64,000 nt of DNA from Frigoribacterium sp. ACAM 257 (lineage in GTDB: Bacteria; Actinomycetota; Actinomycetes; Actinomycetales; Microbacteriaceae): positions 57,846 through 121,845 of the forward strand of contig NZ_VOLO01000006.1 of NCBI RefSeq assembly GCF_007954365.1. Direction: 5' to 3'. The notes below the pieces were generated by a model that was not told where the DNA came from, searched no databases, and saw only the letters and a list, made by a program, of their open reading frames with translations. Positions within the stretch are counted from its first letter, which is position 1, and every line of letters begins with the position of its first letter. The position numbers and the translations under genes were made by a program. Below, in pieces: positions 30,794 to 39,513 of this stretch.

Positions 30794-33112
30794 GTGACTG
30801 ACGACACCAGGTCGCCGAAGCGGTGGCTGATCGGTGAACCCCTCCCCTCGGAGAAGCTCGAGGGCCAGCTGCTCCCGAAGCACCTCGCCCTGCCGATCTT
30901 CGCCAGCGACCCCCTGAGCTCGGTGGCCTACGCGCCGCAGGAGCTGCTGATGATCCTGCTCATCGGCGGGCTCGGGTTCCTCACCCTCGCGCCGTGGGTC
31001 GCGGTCGCGGTCGTCGTGCTGCTGCTAGTCGTCGTGGCGTCGTACCGCCAGCTGATCAAGGCGTACCCCTCAGGAGGCGGCGACTACGAGGTCGCCCACC
31101 GCAACCTCGGCGAGAAGGCCGGCCTCGTCGTGGCCTCCGCCCTGCTGGTCGACTACGTGATGACCGTCGCCGTGTCGGTCGCGTCGGGCGTGGACAACAT
31201 CATCTCGGCAGTGCCCGAGCTGGCCCCGGTGCGGGTCGAGCTGGCGATCTTCTTCGTGATCGCCCTGGCCGCGGTCAACCTGCGCGGCGTGCGCGAGTCG
31301 AGCAAGGCCTTCGCCGTGCCGACCTACCTCTTCGTCTCGAGCGTGTTCGTGATGGTCGTGATCGCGCTCGTCCGCACCGCGCTCGGCGACCCGCCCGTCG
31401 CGGAGAGCGCCGAGTACACGGTGCAGGCCGACCAGCTGACGCAGGCCGCCTTCATCCTGTTGCTGCTTCGTGCCTTCTCGAGCGGCTGCTCGGCCCTGAC
31501 CGGCGTCGAGGCGATCGCCAACGGCGTGCCCGCGTTCCGTCGGCCCAAGGTGCAGAACGCCCAGAAGACCCTCGTGCTGATGGGCAGCATCGCGATCGTC
31601 CTGTTCGCCGGGCTCGTCGCCGTCGCCCTGATCGCGAAGGTGCACTACGCCGAGGACGCCTGCGACCTCCAGGGCTTCGTCGACTGCGAGGGCACCCCGC
31701 AGCGCAGCCTGATCGCCCAGATCGCGAGCGCGGTGTTCGGCGGCTCGCTCTTCGGCATCCCCTTCTACCTGATCCAGGCGTGCACGGCGGCGGTGCTGCT
31801 GCTGGCGGCCAACACGGCGTTCAACGGGTTCCCGCTGCTCGGCTCGATCCTCGCGCGCGACCAGTACGCCCCCAAGGCGCTCAACACCCGCGGCGACCGG
31901 CTGATCTACTCGAACGGCGTCATCGTCCTGGCGCTCGTCGCCTGCGCGATCCTGCTCGTGTACCAGGCCAGCGTCACCGGCCTGATCCAGCTGTACATCA
32001 TCGGCGTCTTCGTGTCGTTCACGCTCGGGCAGACCGGCATGGTCGTGCACTGGACCCGCATGCTCCGTGAGGGCTGTGTCGACCGCGGGGCCGTCTACCG
32101 CGCCCGGGGCATCAACGCCTTCGGGGCCCTGCTCACCGCCTCCGTGCTCATCGTCGTGACCGTGACGAAGTTCACGCACGGCGCGTGGCTCGTGTTCGTG
32201 ATCATGCCGATCCTGTTCACCCTGATGCTCGGGGTGAACCGGTACTACCGCGACGTGCGGGTCGAGATCGAGCCCGACGCGACGACGCAGTTCGGCTCGC
32301 ACGGCGACCACGCGATCGTGCTCGTCGGCACGATGCAGAAGCCCGTGCTCAAGGCGCTCGACTACGCCATCGCGGCGCGGCACGAGTCGCTCGAGGCCAT
32401 CCACGTCGGCATCGACGACGAGGCCACCGCGCTGCTGCAGCGGCAGTGGACCGAGCAGGAGATCGAGGTGCCGCTCCGCATCGTGGCCTCGCCGTACCGC
32501 GACATCAGCATGCCGCTGATCAAGTACATCAAGGGGCACCGGGCCGAGCACGGCTCCGAGGTCGTCACGATCTACACGCCCATCTACATCGTCGGCCACT
32601 GGTGGGAGGCGGCCCTGCACAACCACAAGAGCCGCCGGATCCGCCAGAAGCTGATGCTGGTGCACGGCGTCACGATCTCGCTCGTGCCCTGGCTGCTCGA
32701 CTCGTCCGAGATGCTCTACGGGCGTCGGTCGCGGCCGATCCCCGGCCAGGACCGTCGCGGCGAGCCGATCCGCCCTCTGCCTCGTCGTCCGCTCGAGCCC
32801 GCCGGGTCGGCAGGCCCGACAGGATCCGTGCCCGGAGGAGGCGCCGGTCCGGCCGGCCGCGCCGGCGCGGCCGTCGAGGGCGGTGCCGTCCACCGCGGCC
32901 TCGTGGCCGACGCCGAGCACGGTGCCCCCGGCGCCGACCCCGACCTGCTCGACTCGACCGACGCCTCCTCGGACGCCCACGCCCCTGGCCCCAAGCAGAC
33001 CCCGCGCGCGCCCGGCAAGGGCCAGAACGTGGGCAACGCCCGACGCGGCGACGCGGCCCGCAAGGCTCGTTCGGCCGCCCGCAACAGCACGGGCCCTCGC
33101 CGCAAGAAGTAG
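30794..33112 (+). CDS. APC-superfamily transporter, KimA-like (probable potassium uptake)
   Basis: 772 residues. The start VTDDTRSPKRWLIGEPLPSE is followed by HLALPIFASDPLSSVAYAPQ, the first helix region of KimA-type carriers, and 12 membrane helices to about residue 480. A cytoplasmic domain (about 490-640) with HAIVLVGTMQKPVLKALDYA and LEAIHVGIDDEATALL resembles the UspA-like regulatory domain that binds c-di-AMP in KimA. The last 130 residues are a disordered Pro/Gly/Ala/Lys tail. Probable high-affinity K+/H+ symporter; the substrate is inferred from family. No c-di-AMP riboswitch is visible, consistent with a leaderless start. Confidence 0.85.
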   Translation: MTDDTRSPKRWLIGEPLPSEKLEGQLLPKHLALPIFASDPLSSVAYAPQELLMILLIGGLGFLTLAPWVAVAVVVLLLVVVASYRQLIKAYPSGGGDYEVAHRNLGEKAGLVVASALLVDYVMTVAVSVASGVDNIISAVPELAPVRVELAIFFVIALAAVNLRGVRESSKAFAVPTYLFVSSVFVMVVIALVRTALGDPPVAESAEYTVQADQLTQAAFILLLLRAFSSGCSALTGVEAIANGVPAFRRPKVQNAQKTLVLMGSIAIVLFAGLVAVALIAKVHYAEDACDLQGFVDCEGTPQRSLIAQIASAVFGGSLFGIPFYLIQACTAAVLLLAANTAFNGFPLLGSILARDQYAPKALNTRGDRLIYSNGVIVLALVACAILLVYQASVTGLIQLYIIGVFVSFTLGQTGMVVHWTRMLREGCVDRGAVYRARGINAFGALLTASVLIVVTVTKFTHGAWLVFVIMPILFTLMLGVNRYYRDVRVEIEPDATTQFGSHGDHAIVLVGTMQKPVLKALDYAIAARHESLEAIHVGIDDEATALLQRQWTEQEIEVPLRIVASPYRDISMPLIKYIKGHRAEHGSEVVTIYTPIYIVGHWWEAALHNHKSRRIRQKLMLVHGVTISLVPWLLDSSEMLYGRRSRPIPGQDRRGEPIRPLPRRPLEPAGSAGPTGSVPGGGAGPAGRAGAAVEGGAVHRGLVADAEHGAPGADPDLLDSTDASSDAHAPGPKQTPRAPGKGQNVGNARRGDAARKARSAARNSTGPRRKK

Positions 33113-33131
33113 GGCGCAGCCGAAGAGCTGC

Positions 33132-33183
33132 GCGAAATGGGACGTCGTGGGCGGGGGCCCGCGCTCACCTCGTCCCATTTCGC
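33132..33183. terminator. Hairpin GCGAAATGGGACG / CGTCCCATTTCGC after the KimA-like gene
   Basis: A 13 bp perfect stem with a structured GC-rich interior, starting 20 bp after the stop codon. No T tract. Its outer GCGAAA/TTTCGC bases recall family I, but the interior and loop differ. Confidence 0.55.
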
Positions 33184-33250
33184 CCAGGTCCTCGTCGGCC
33201 CCCGGGGGCGTGCACGAGCCTGGGCATCGGCTCAGCATCCGAGTACACCG

Positions 33251-33278
33251 TTGTGTGATGTATCAACCGCGAGATATC
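33251..33278 (+). promoter_or_regulatory. Candidate promoter of the LCP gene
   Basis: TTGTGT and GATATC with a 16 bp spacer in the only AT-rich stretch of the gap, about 75 bp before the start. Confidence 0.35.
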
Positions 33279-33355
33279 GTGGACTTGCCCTCGAACACGG
33301 GGGCGTACCGTCCCCGACCGGACGAGCACCCGCCGACGGACACTGGAGCACGACC

Positions 33356-34504
33356 ATGGACGACCTCACTGCCCTCGGGCTCGGCCCTGACGACGCGACC
33401 GACGCCTCCTCGTCCGATGACCGGCGCGACGAGCGCGACGAGCCCGACGAGCGCGACGCCCGCGACCGACCCCGTGGTCGCCGAGGCCGACGCAGGCCCC
33501 GCTCGCGAGCGGCCCGCACCCTGCTCGCGGTCGGCGCCGCCCTCGTCCTCATGCTCGTCGCGGCCGGCGTCGCGGCCGGCGGGTTCGCCCTGCACCTCGC
33601 TTCCTCCTGGGACGACTCGACGACGACCCTCGACGACGCGTTCCCCGCCGACGCAGGCCGCCCGGCCCCGGCCGCCGACGGGTCGGTCAACCTGCTGTTG
33701 CTCGGCTCCGACTCACGCGGCGACGCGACGACGCTCGACGACGGGTCGCCCTCCGACCAGCGCACGGACACCATGATGCTGCTGCACGTCGACGCCGACC
33801 GGCAGCACGCCTCGGTGATGTCCGTGATGCGCGACCTGTGGGTGCCGATCCCCGGCCGCGGCGACGGCAAGGTCAACTCGGCCTTCGCCCACGGCGGCAG
33901 CCCGCTCGCCGTGCAGACCGTCGAGGCCCTGCTCGGGGCGCGCGTCGACCACGTGGCGATCATCGACTTCGAGGGGTTCGCAGACATGACCACCGCGCTC
34001 GGCGGAGTCGACGTGGTGAGCGAGAAGGCGTTCCGCAGCGCGGCACCGGACCGCGGCGCCCCCTACGACTACGTCCAGGGCGTCAACCACCTCGAGGGCG
34101 ACGCCGCACTCGCTTTCGTCCGCGAGCGAGCAGCGTTCGCCGACGCCGATTTCCAGCGGGTCGAGAACCAGCAGGCGTTCCTCGAGGGGGTGCTCGGCAC
34201 CCTCGTCAGCCGCGACACCCTCACTGACCCGACGCGCGTCACGGGGTTCCTGACCGCGACCGCACCGCACGTGACCGTGGACGCGGGGCTCGACGCGGCC
34301 TCCCTCGTGTCGCTCGGGGCGAGCCTGCGGAGCGTGCGCCCCGGCGACGTCGACTTCTTCACCGTCCCGACCGCCGGCACGGGCACCTCACACGACGGCC
34401 AGTCGATCGTCCTCCCCGACGACGCGGGCATCTCCGATCTCCGCGACGCCCTGCGAGACGACCGGGTGCGAGCGTTCCTCGACGCCCACGAGGGCCGCCC
34501 GTGA
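33356..34504 (+). CDS. LytR-CpsA-Psr (LCP) family cell-wall glycopolymer ligase
   Basis: 382 residues from ATG 33356. An acidic then Arg-rich cytoplasmic N-terminus (1-50, RGRRGRRRPRSRAARTLL) leads into one membrane helix (53-79). The extracellular LCP domain begins VNLLLLGSDSRGD, contains the Arg/Asp sites DQRTDTMMLLHVDAD and SVMRDLWVPIPG, and KVNSAFAHGG, FEGFADMTTALGGVDV, and HLEGDAALAFVRER. LCP enzymes attach teichoic-type polymers or arabinogalactan to peptidoglycan using polyprenyl-phosphate precursors. The C-terminal LytR_C domain found in some relatives is absent. Confidence 0.93.
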   Translation: MDDLTALGLGPDDATDASSSDDRRDERDEPDERDARDRPRGRRGRRRPRSRAARTLLAVGAALVLMLVAAGVAAGGFALHLASSWDDSTTTLDDAFPADAGRPAPAADGSVNLLLLGSDSRGDATTLDDGSPSDQRTDTMMLLHVDADRQHASVMSVMRDLWVPIPGRGDGKVNSAFAHGGSPLAVQTVEALLGARVDHVAIIDFEGFADMTTALGGVDVVSEKAFRSAAPDRGAPYDYVQGVNHLEGDAALAFVRERAAFADADFQRVENQQAFLEGVLGTLVSRDTLTDPTRVTGFLTATAPHVTVDAGLDAASLVSLGASLRSVRPGDVDFFTVPTAGTGTSHDGQSIVLPDDAGISDLRDALRDDRVRAFLDAHEGRP

Positions 34505-34621
34505 CAGGCCGTCAGAGCTGGGGGCACATGCTAAGATCGATGCAGTTTTGCAACGTCACCTGTCGGTAGTCCCCGGTTCGTCCGACACCGTTTCCGGGCC
34601 GAATTCACGAGGGGGTCACGC

Positions 34622-34843
34622 ATGGGGCGCGGCCGTCAAAAAGCCAAGCACACCAAGGTCGCCAGAGAGCTGAAGTACTTCAGCCCTGACACCAACTACG
34701 GTGCGCTCGAAAAAGAGCTTGCGACCAAGAGCGATTCCGACGAGTACGTCGACCGGTGGGCCGACGACTTCGAGGACGACTCCGGAGCAGAGACCGACCT
34801 CGACGACGATCGAGACGAGCACGACCAGAGCAAGAGCGCGTAG
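34622..34843 (+). CDS. DUF3073 protein
   Basis: 73 residues from ATG 34622 with GAGGGGG upstream. The start MGRGRQKAKHTKVARELKYF and following SPDTNYGALEKEL are diagnostic for DUF3073, a family confined to actinobacteria. The N-terminus is strongly basic and the C-terminus strongly acidic (DDFEDDSGAE, DLDDDRDEHD). It often lies near purM, as here (1 kb away). Function unknown. Confidence 0.93.
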   Translation: MGRGRQKAKHTKVARELKYFSPDTNYGALEKELATKSDSDEYVDRWADDFEDDSGAETDLDDDRDEHDQSKSA

Positions 34844-34851
34844 GCACCACC

Positions 34852-35208
34852 GTGTCGCTCGAGTGGGAACAGGTCGTCGTCGACGCTCTCGATCCCGAGG
34901 CGCTCGCAGCCTGGTGGCGCGAGGCCCTGGGCTGGGTCGACATCAGCGGGCCGGACGAAGAGCCCGAGCTGCGGCCGGCGCCTGATCGGCTTCCCGGCCT
35001 CCTGTTCGTGCGTGTGCCCGAGCCGAAGTCCGTGAAGGACAGGCTGCACCTCGACTTCCGGCCCGACGACCAGGCGGCCGAGGTCGCGCGGCTCGAGGGC
35101 CTCGGTGCCGTGCGTGTCGACGTCGGCCAGGCCGCCGCCTCCTGGGTGGTGCTCGCCGACCCCGAGGGCAACGAGTTCTGCGTGCTCGGGTCCCGCCGCA
35201 CCTCCTAG
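34852..35208 (+). CDS. VOC-superfamily glyoxalase-like protein
   Basis: 118 residues from GTG 34852, 8 bp after the DUF3073 stop, so co-transcribed. Two beta-alpha-beta-beta-beta modules: EQVVVDALDPEALAAWWREA with LGW, and LHLDFRPDD followed by ADPEGNEFCVL, the usual C-terminal metal-side strand. It fits the Glyoxalase_6 group of small VOC proteins; substrate unknown. The His/Glu metal pattern is not fully evident. Confidence 0.85.
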   Translation: MSLEWEQVVVDALDPEALAAWWREALGWVDISGPDEEPELRPAPDRLPGLLFVRVPEPKSVKDRLHLDFRPDDQAAEVARLEGLGAVRVDVGQAAASWVVLADPEGNEFCVLGSRRTS

Positions 35209-35252
35209 GTCCCGCATCCGACTCGCTCGGCGAGTGGGTTCCGGCGTAGCGA

Positions 35253-35304
35253 CACGAAAGCGACGAACCGACGCGGAACATCGCGTGGGTTCGTCGCTTT
35301 CGTG
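35253..35304 (-). repeat. Family I hairpin repeat, copy C (reverse orientation)
   Basis: CACGAAAGCGACGAACC and GGTTCGTCGCTTTCGTG pair around an inner CGCG/CGCG stem and a GAACAT loop, the reverse complement of the ATGTTC loop of the other copies. The conserved flank appears on its left as GGCGTAGCGA. It lies between two convergent genes. Confidence 0.9.
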
Positions 35305-35364
35305 CAGCTTTCGCGTCCTCGCGCGCGAACGCACGTCGAGCCGAGGAGGCGCCGGCCCGGTCCG

Positions 35365-35550
35365 CTAGCCGGCTAGCTGCCCCAGCACGGGCATCAGGCC
35401 CATCGCGACGACGAGCACGAGCCCGCCTGCCGTGAGGAACGCGACGCGCTTGCCGCCGGTGACGGGCGAGACGCTCCTCTGCGGCGTGGGAGTGCGGGGC
35501 ACACGGGCGGCTCGCGCGGAGGGAATGCTGGTGTGGGTGTGAGCAGTCAT
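35365..35550 (-). CDS. Small single-pass membrane protein
   Basis: 61 residues from ATG 35550 with AAGGAG about 9 nt upstream. A polar Thr/Pro/Arg-rich start (TAHTHTSIPSARAARVPRTP) leads to one C-terminal hydrophobic helix (about 36-60, VAFLTAGGLVLVVAMGLM). Not recognised. The ribosome site and clear membrane helix support it as a gene; it is convergent with the VOC gene across the family I hairpin. Confidence 0.55.
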   Translation of the reverse strand: MTAHTHTSIPSARAARVPRTPTPQRSVSPVTGGKRVAFLTAGGLVLVVAMGLMPVLGQLAG

Positions 35551-35876
35551 GCTGGTCGACTCCTTCGTCGTCCGTCCCGACGTCGTCGTCGAGGCGCCTT
35601 GCGGCGTGAGCCGATCATACGTCCGATCCGTGCCTGCGGTGGGGCGAGGGGCGAGTCGCGCGCGCCTGAGCACTCGCCCGGGCCGCGGCCGCCCGCGCCT
35701 GCCCGCGTCTGCCGGCGTCTGCCCTCGCGACGCACAATTCAGGAACTGGTGCCGCGCCGTTCCTGATCCGTGCACGATGCAGGATTCTGAGCCCTCTCCC
35801 TGCGCAGCTCAGGACTCATGTTCCTGAATGAGGAGACGCACACACGGGCCCGCCCGCGCGAGCGGTCGCGCGGGGG
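35551..35876. other. 326 bp intergenic region between the small membrane protein and purM
   Basis: Contains the promoter side of the small membrane protein gene, a GC-rich stretch with nothing supported, and family II copy 3 (35737-35835) just after the purM stop. Confidence 0.6.
35737..35835 (-). repeat. Family II ~100 bp intergenic repeat, copy 3
   Basis: On the minus strand it starts CTCCTCATTCAGGAACATG, then GTCCTGAGC, TCCTGCATCGTGCAC, TCAGGAAC and TTCCTGAAT, the same order as copies 1 and 2. 42 bp downstream of the purM stop. Confidence 0.88.
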
Positions 35877-37001
35877 CTAGGCGCGGAAGCTGCCGACGAG
35901 GCGCACGGCCCCGCCGTCGACGCCCTTGGCGCCCTGCTCGAACCCGGTCAGGTCGCGGGCCGCGGTCGACACCGTGCCGACCTGCCAGGTGGGGATGCCG
36001 TCGGCGACGAGAGCCGCCGTGACGGTGTCGGCCGACGAGGCGTCGACGACGGCGATCATGCCGATGCCGAGGTTCCAGGTGCCCTCGCTCGACTCCAGGG
36101 TCGAGCCTGCGACGTCGCTCAGCACACGGAACACGGGGTCGGGCGACCAGGTGCCGCGGTCGACCTCGGTCGACGAGCCGAGGGGGAGCACGCGGGCGAG
36201 GTTCGCCGCGATGCCGCCGCCTGTGACGTGGCTGAGCGAGTGGACGGCACCGGCGAGCGCCGGGTCGTCGAGCACGCGCAGCAACGGCGACGTGTAGAGG
36301 CGGGTCGGCTCGAGCAGCGCCTCGCCGATCGTGCCCGACAGCTCGGCGAGCGTGTCGTCGTAGCCGAGGTCTGCCGACGCCAGGATGTGCCGGACCAGCG
36401 AGAAGCCGTTCGAGTGCAGCCCGGACGACGCCATCGCGAGCACCACGTCGCCGTCGCCCACGAGGTGCGCGCCGAGCTGCTGCCCGGCCTCGACCGCGCC
36501 GACCGCTGCACCGGCGACGTCGTAGTCGTCGGGGCCGAGCAGGCCGGGGTGCTCAGCGGTCTCGCCGCCGACGAGGGCGGTGCCGGTGGCGCTGCAGGCG
36601 CGGGCGATGCCCTCGACGATCGAGGCGATGCGGGCCGGCACGACGCGTCCGCAGGCGATGTAGTCGGTCATCATCAGCGGACGGGCGCCGACCACGACGA
36701 TGTCGTCGACGACCATGCCCACCAGGTCTTGCCCGATGGTGTCGTGCTTGTCGAGGGCCTGCGCGATGGCGACCTTGGTTCCGACGCCGTCGGTCGAGGT
36801 GGCCAGCAGCGGACGCTCGTACGCCTTGAGGAACGACACGTCGAACATGCCCGCGAACCCGCCGAATCCGCCCACCACACCGGGCCCGTGGGTGGCGCTG
36901 ACCGCCTCCTTCATCAGGGCGACGGCACGGTCGCCCGCAGCCGTGTCGACCCCCGCGGCGGCGTAGGAGGCGCTGGTCGAGGGGGCAGCGGGAGTCGCCA
37001 T
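35877..37001 (-). CDS. purM: Phosphoribosylformylglycinamidine cyclo-ligase (AIR synthetase)
   Basis: 374 residues, slightly longer than the usual ~345. It closes the imidazole ring of FGAM with ATP to give AIR, step 5 of purine synthesis. Motifs: GGFGGMF-type start FGGFAGMFDVSFLKAYERP, TDGVGTKVAIAQALDKHDT, VDDIVVVGARPLMMTDYIA, LVGGETAEHPGLLG, HSNGFSLVRHIL and HVTGGGIAANLARVLP. Cytosolic homodimer. It is divergent from purF across 71 bp, an arrangement unlike the usual purF-purM order. Confidence 0.96.
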   Translation of the reverse strand: MATPAAPSTSASYAAAGVDTAAGDRAVALMKEAVSATHGPGVVGGFGGFAGMFDVSFLKAYERPLLATSTDGVGTKVAIAQALDKHDTIGQDLVGMVVDDIVVVGARPLMMTDYIACGRVVPARIASIVEGIARACSATGTALVGGETAEHPGLLGPDDYDVAGAAVGAVEAGQQLGAHLVGDGDVVLAMASSGLHSNGFSLVRHILASADLGYDDTLAELSGTIGEALLEPTRLYTSPLLRVLDDPALAGAVHSLSHVTGGGIAANLARVLPLGSSTEVDRGTWSPDPVFRVLSDVAGSTLESSEGTWNLGIGMIAVVDASSADTVTAALVADGIPTWQVGTVSTAARDLTGFEQGAKGVDGGAVRLVGSFRA

Positions 37002-37072
37002 TCGTTCATCCGTTCGGTGTCGCTCTAGACTGACGCAGTAACCCCAACTCTACGGTCTGGAGCCAGATCCGC

Positions 37073-38533
37073 ATGTGCGGCATCGTCGGTCTCGTCGCGC
37101 ACGAGCCAGCAAATCAACTCGTCTACGACTCCCTCCTCCTGCTGCAGCACCGTGGACAGGACTCCACGGGCATCGCGACCGCCGAGCGCGGCATCTTCCA
37201 CGTGCACAAGACCAAGGGGCAGGTCCGCGAGGGCTTCCGCACCCGCGACATGCGCGGCCTGCTCGGCTCGATGGGCCTCGGCCACGTGCGCTACGCCACC
37301 AAGGGCGCGGCGACCAACGAGCAGGAGGCGCAGCCGTTCTACGTGAACGCGCCCTACGGCATCGTCCTCGTGCACAACGGCAACCTGACGAACACGCGCG
37401 AGCTCACCAGCGAGCTGTTCCACGTCGACCGGCGCCACCTCAACACGAACAGCGACACCGAGCTGTTGGTCAACGTCCTCGCCCACGAGCTGCAAGAGCA
37501 GGTCAACGGCACCGACCTCGACCCCGAGCAGATCTTCTCCGCCGTGGCCCGGGTGCACGAGCGCGTCGAGGGGTCGTACGCGGCCATCGCGATGATCGCC
37601 GGCCACGGGCTCCTCGCGTTCCGCGACCCGTTCGGCATCCGCCCGCTCGTGCTCGGCACGCGCAAGGCCGCCGACGGGCAGCGCGACGAGTGGATCGTCG
37701 CGAGCGAGTCCCTCGTGCTCGAGTCGGGCGGCTACGAGATCGTCCGCGACGTGGCCCCCGGCGAGGCCGTCTTCGTCTCGCTCGACGGCGAGATGGTGTC
37801 GAAGCAGTGCCACGCGTCGCCTCGGCTCATCCCGTGCTCGTTCGAGTACGTCTACCTCGCGCGCCCCGACTCCGTCATGAACGGCATCTCGGTCTACGAC
37901 GCGCGCCTCCGCCTCGGCGACCGCCTCGCCGACACGATCGCGCAGCACGCGCCGACCGGCGACATCGACGTGGTCATGCCGATCCCCGACTCGTCGCGCC
38001 CCGCCGCCATGCAGGTCGCGCAGAAGCTCGGCATCGAGTACCGCGAGGGCTTCTACAAGAACCGCTACGTCGGCCGCACCTTCATCATGCCGGGGCAGGC
38101 AGAGCGCAAGCGCTCGGTGCGCCAGAAGCTCAACGCCATGTCGAGCGAGTTCAAGGGCAAGAACATCCTCATCGTCGACGACTCGATCGTCCGCGGCACC
38201 ACTTCGCGCGAGATCGTCGAGATGGCGCGCGCCGCCGGGGCGAACGAGGTCACGTTCACCTCCGCCGCGCCTCCGGTGCGCTACCCGCACGTGTACGGCA
38301 TCAACATGCCCTCGCGGCACGAACTGGTGGCCCACGACCGCAAGATCCCCGAGATCGCCCGCGAGCTGGGCGCCGACCACCTCATCTACCAGGAGGTGGC
38401 GGACATGCAGTCGGCCATCGTCGAGGGCAGCGACGTGACCGACCTCGAGATGAGCTGCTTCACGGGCGACTACGTCACGGGCACGGTCAGCCCCGAGTAC
38501 CTCGCCTGGGTCGAGGCCAACCAGCTCAGCTGA
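37073..38533 (+). CDS. purF: Amidophosphoribosyltransferase
   Basis: 486 residues. The N-terminal Cys after Met (MCGIVGLVAHEPANQLVYDS) is the glutaminase nucleophile; QHRGQDSTGIAT and GHVRYATKG continue the glutaminase domain. The phosphoribosyltransferase domain contains VDDSIVRGTTSREIVEMAR, the PRPP loop. It makes phosphoribosylamine from PRPP and glutamine, the first committed step. A cysteine set for an Fe-S cluster is suggested near 400-450 (MSCFTGDYVTG). A TAGACT at about 37027 and a weak GGAG support the start. Confidence 0.97.
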   Translation: MCGIVGLVAHEPANQLVYDSLLLLQHRGQDSTGIATAERGIFHVHKTKGQVREGFRTRDMRGLLGSMGLGHVRYATKGAATNEQEAQPFYVNAPYGIVLVHNGNLTNTRELTSELFHVDRRHLNTNSDTELLVNVLAHELQEQVNGTDLDPEQIFSAVARVHERVEGSYAAIAMIAGHGLLAFRDPFGIRPLVLGTRKAADGQRDEWIVASESLVLESGGYEIVRDVAPGEAVFVSLDGEMVSKQCHASPRLIPCSFEYVYLARPDSVMNGISVYDARLRLGDRLADTIAQHAPTGDIDVVMPIPDSSRPAAMQVAQKLGIEYREGFYKNRYVGRTFIMPGQAERKRSVRQKLNAMSSEFKGKNILIVDDSIVRGTTSREIVEMARAAGANEVTFTSAAPPVRYPHVYGINMPSRHELVAHDRKIPEIARELGADHLIYQEVADMQSAIVEGSDVTDLEMSCFTGDYVTGTVSPEYLAWVEANQLS

Positions 38534-38600
38534 CCCGGCTCACCCGCGCGACGGGCAGCGCTTCACCCAGGAGGCGGTGGCCCCTGTCGGCGGCGGTCAA

Positions 38601-38606
38601 TAGGCT
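38601..38606 (+). promoter_or_regulatory. -10 box of the ABC exporter genes
   Basis: TAGGCT 13 nt before ATG 38614; leaderless layout. The -35 is weak. Confidence 0.45.
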
Positions 38607-38613
38607 CGACGGC

Positions 38614-39513
38614 ATGAGCGACGACAGCTCCCCCACCGACCACCCGGCCGCCGACCCCTCGGCCGCCTCAGCCCCGCAGCAGCTGGCCGCGCACCAGCCG
38701 TCCGAGCCCGTGCCCGAGGTGCTCGCGCCCGCCGAGGCCGCCCCCACGGGGCCGGGCGCGGTCCCCGCCCTCCGCATCACGGGCCTGCGCAAGCGCTTCG
38801 GCCAGAAGGTCGCCGTCGACGGCGTCGACCTCGAGGTGCCGGCAGGCTCCTTCTACGGCCTGGTCGGGCCGAACGGCGCCGGCAAGACGACGACCCTGTC
38901 GATGGCCACCGGCCTGCTGCGACCCGACGCGGGCAGCATCGAGGTGCTGGGGCACGACGTCTGGCGCGACCCGACGCACGCGAAGTCGCTGGTGGGCGTG
39001 CTCAGCGACGGGATCGCGCTCTTCGACCGGCTCACCGGCGAGCAGCTCATCACGTATCACGGACTCCTCAACGGCATCGACCGCGAGACCGTCGCCTCCC
39101 GAGTGGCCGACCTGCTCGACCTCCTCGACCTCCGCGAGGCCGGCGGCACGCTCGTCGTCGACTACAGCGCGGGCATGACCAAGAAGGCGGCGCTGGCGTG
39201 CGCCCTGGTGCACGCGCCGCGCCTCCTCGTGCTCGACGAGCCGTTCGAGTCGGTCGACCCGATCTCGGCGGCCAACATCCGCGACATCCTGCACGGCTAC
39301 GTGCAGGGCGGCGGCACGGTCATCGTCTCGAGCCACTCGATGGACCTGGTGCAGCGCATGTGCGACCACGTCGCCGTCGTCGCGGCCGGGCGCGTGCTCG
39401 CCGCGGGCACCACCGACGACGTGCGCGCCGGGTCCACGCTCGAGGACCGGTTCGTCGAGCTCGTCGGCGGCCGCCAGCACAACGAGGGGCCCTCGTGGTT
39501 GCGCACCTCCTGA
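38614..39513 (+). CDS. ABC transporter ATP-binding protein
   Basis: 299 residues. After about 50 low-complexity residues (Pro/Ala/Glu), the ATPase has GLVGPNGAGKTTTLSM (Walker A), DYSAGMTKKAALACALVH as a variant signature motif, and RLLVLDEPFESVDP (Walker B). It powers the membrane protein encoded next; together they resemble ABC-2 type exporters of drugs, lipids or peptides. The substrate is unknown. The stop overlaps the next start by 19 bp. Confidence 0.92.
   Translation: MSDDSSPTDHPAADPSAASAPQQLAAHQPSEPVPEVLAPAEAAPTGPGAVPALRITGLRKRFGQKVAVDGVDLEVPAGSFYGLVGPNGAGKTTTLSMATGLLRPDAGSIEVLGHDVWRDPTHAKSLVGVLSDGIALFDRLTGEQLITYHGLLNGIDRETVASRVADLLDLLDLREAGGTLVVDYSAGMTKKAALACALVHAPRLLVLDEPFESVDPISAANIRDILHGYVQGGGTVIVSSHSMDLVQRMCDHVAVVAAGRVLAAGTTDDVRAGSTLEDRFVELVGGRQHNEGPSWLRTS

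Noticed and set aside
33132..33183. Hairpin after the KimA-like gene as a fifth family I repeat
   Set aside because: Only the outer GCGAAA/TTTCGC bases match; the CGACGAACC arm, the ATGTTC loop and the flank are missing.
37002..37072. Purine riboswitch between purM and purF
   Set aside because: The gap is 71 bp, too short for a riboswitch in either direction once promoters are placed; no conserved purine-aptamer core was seen.
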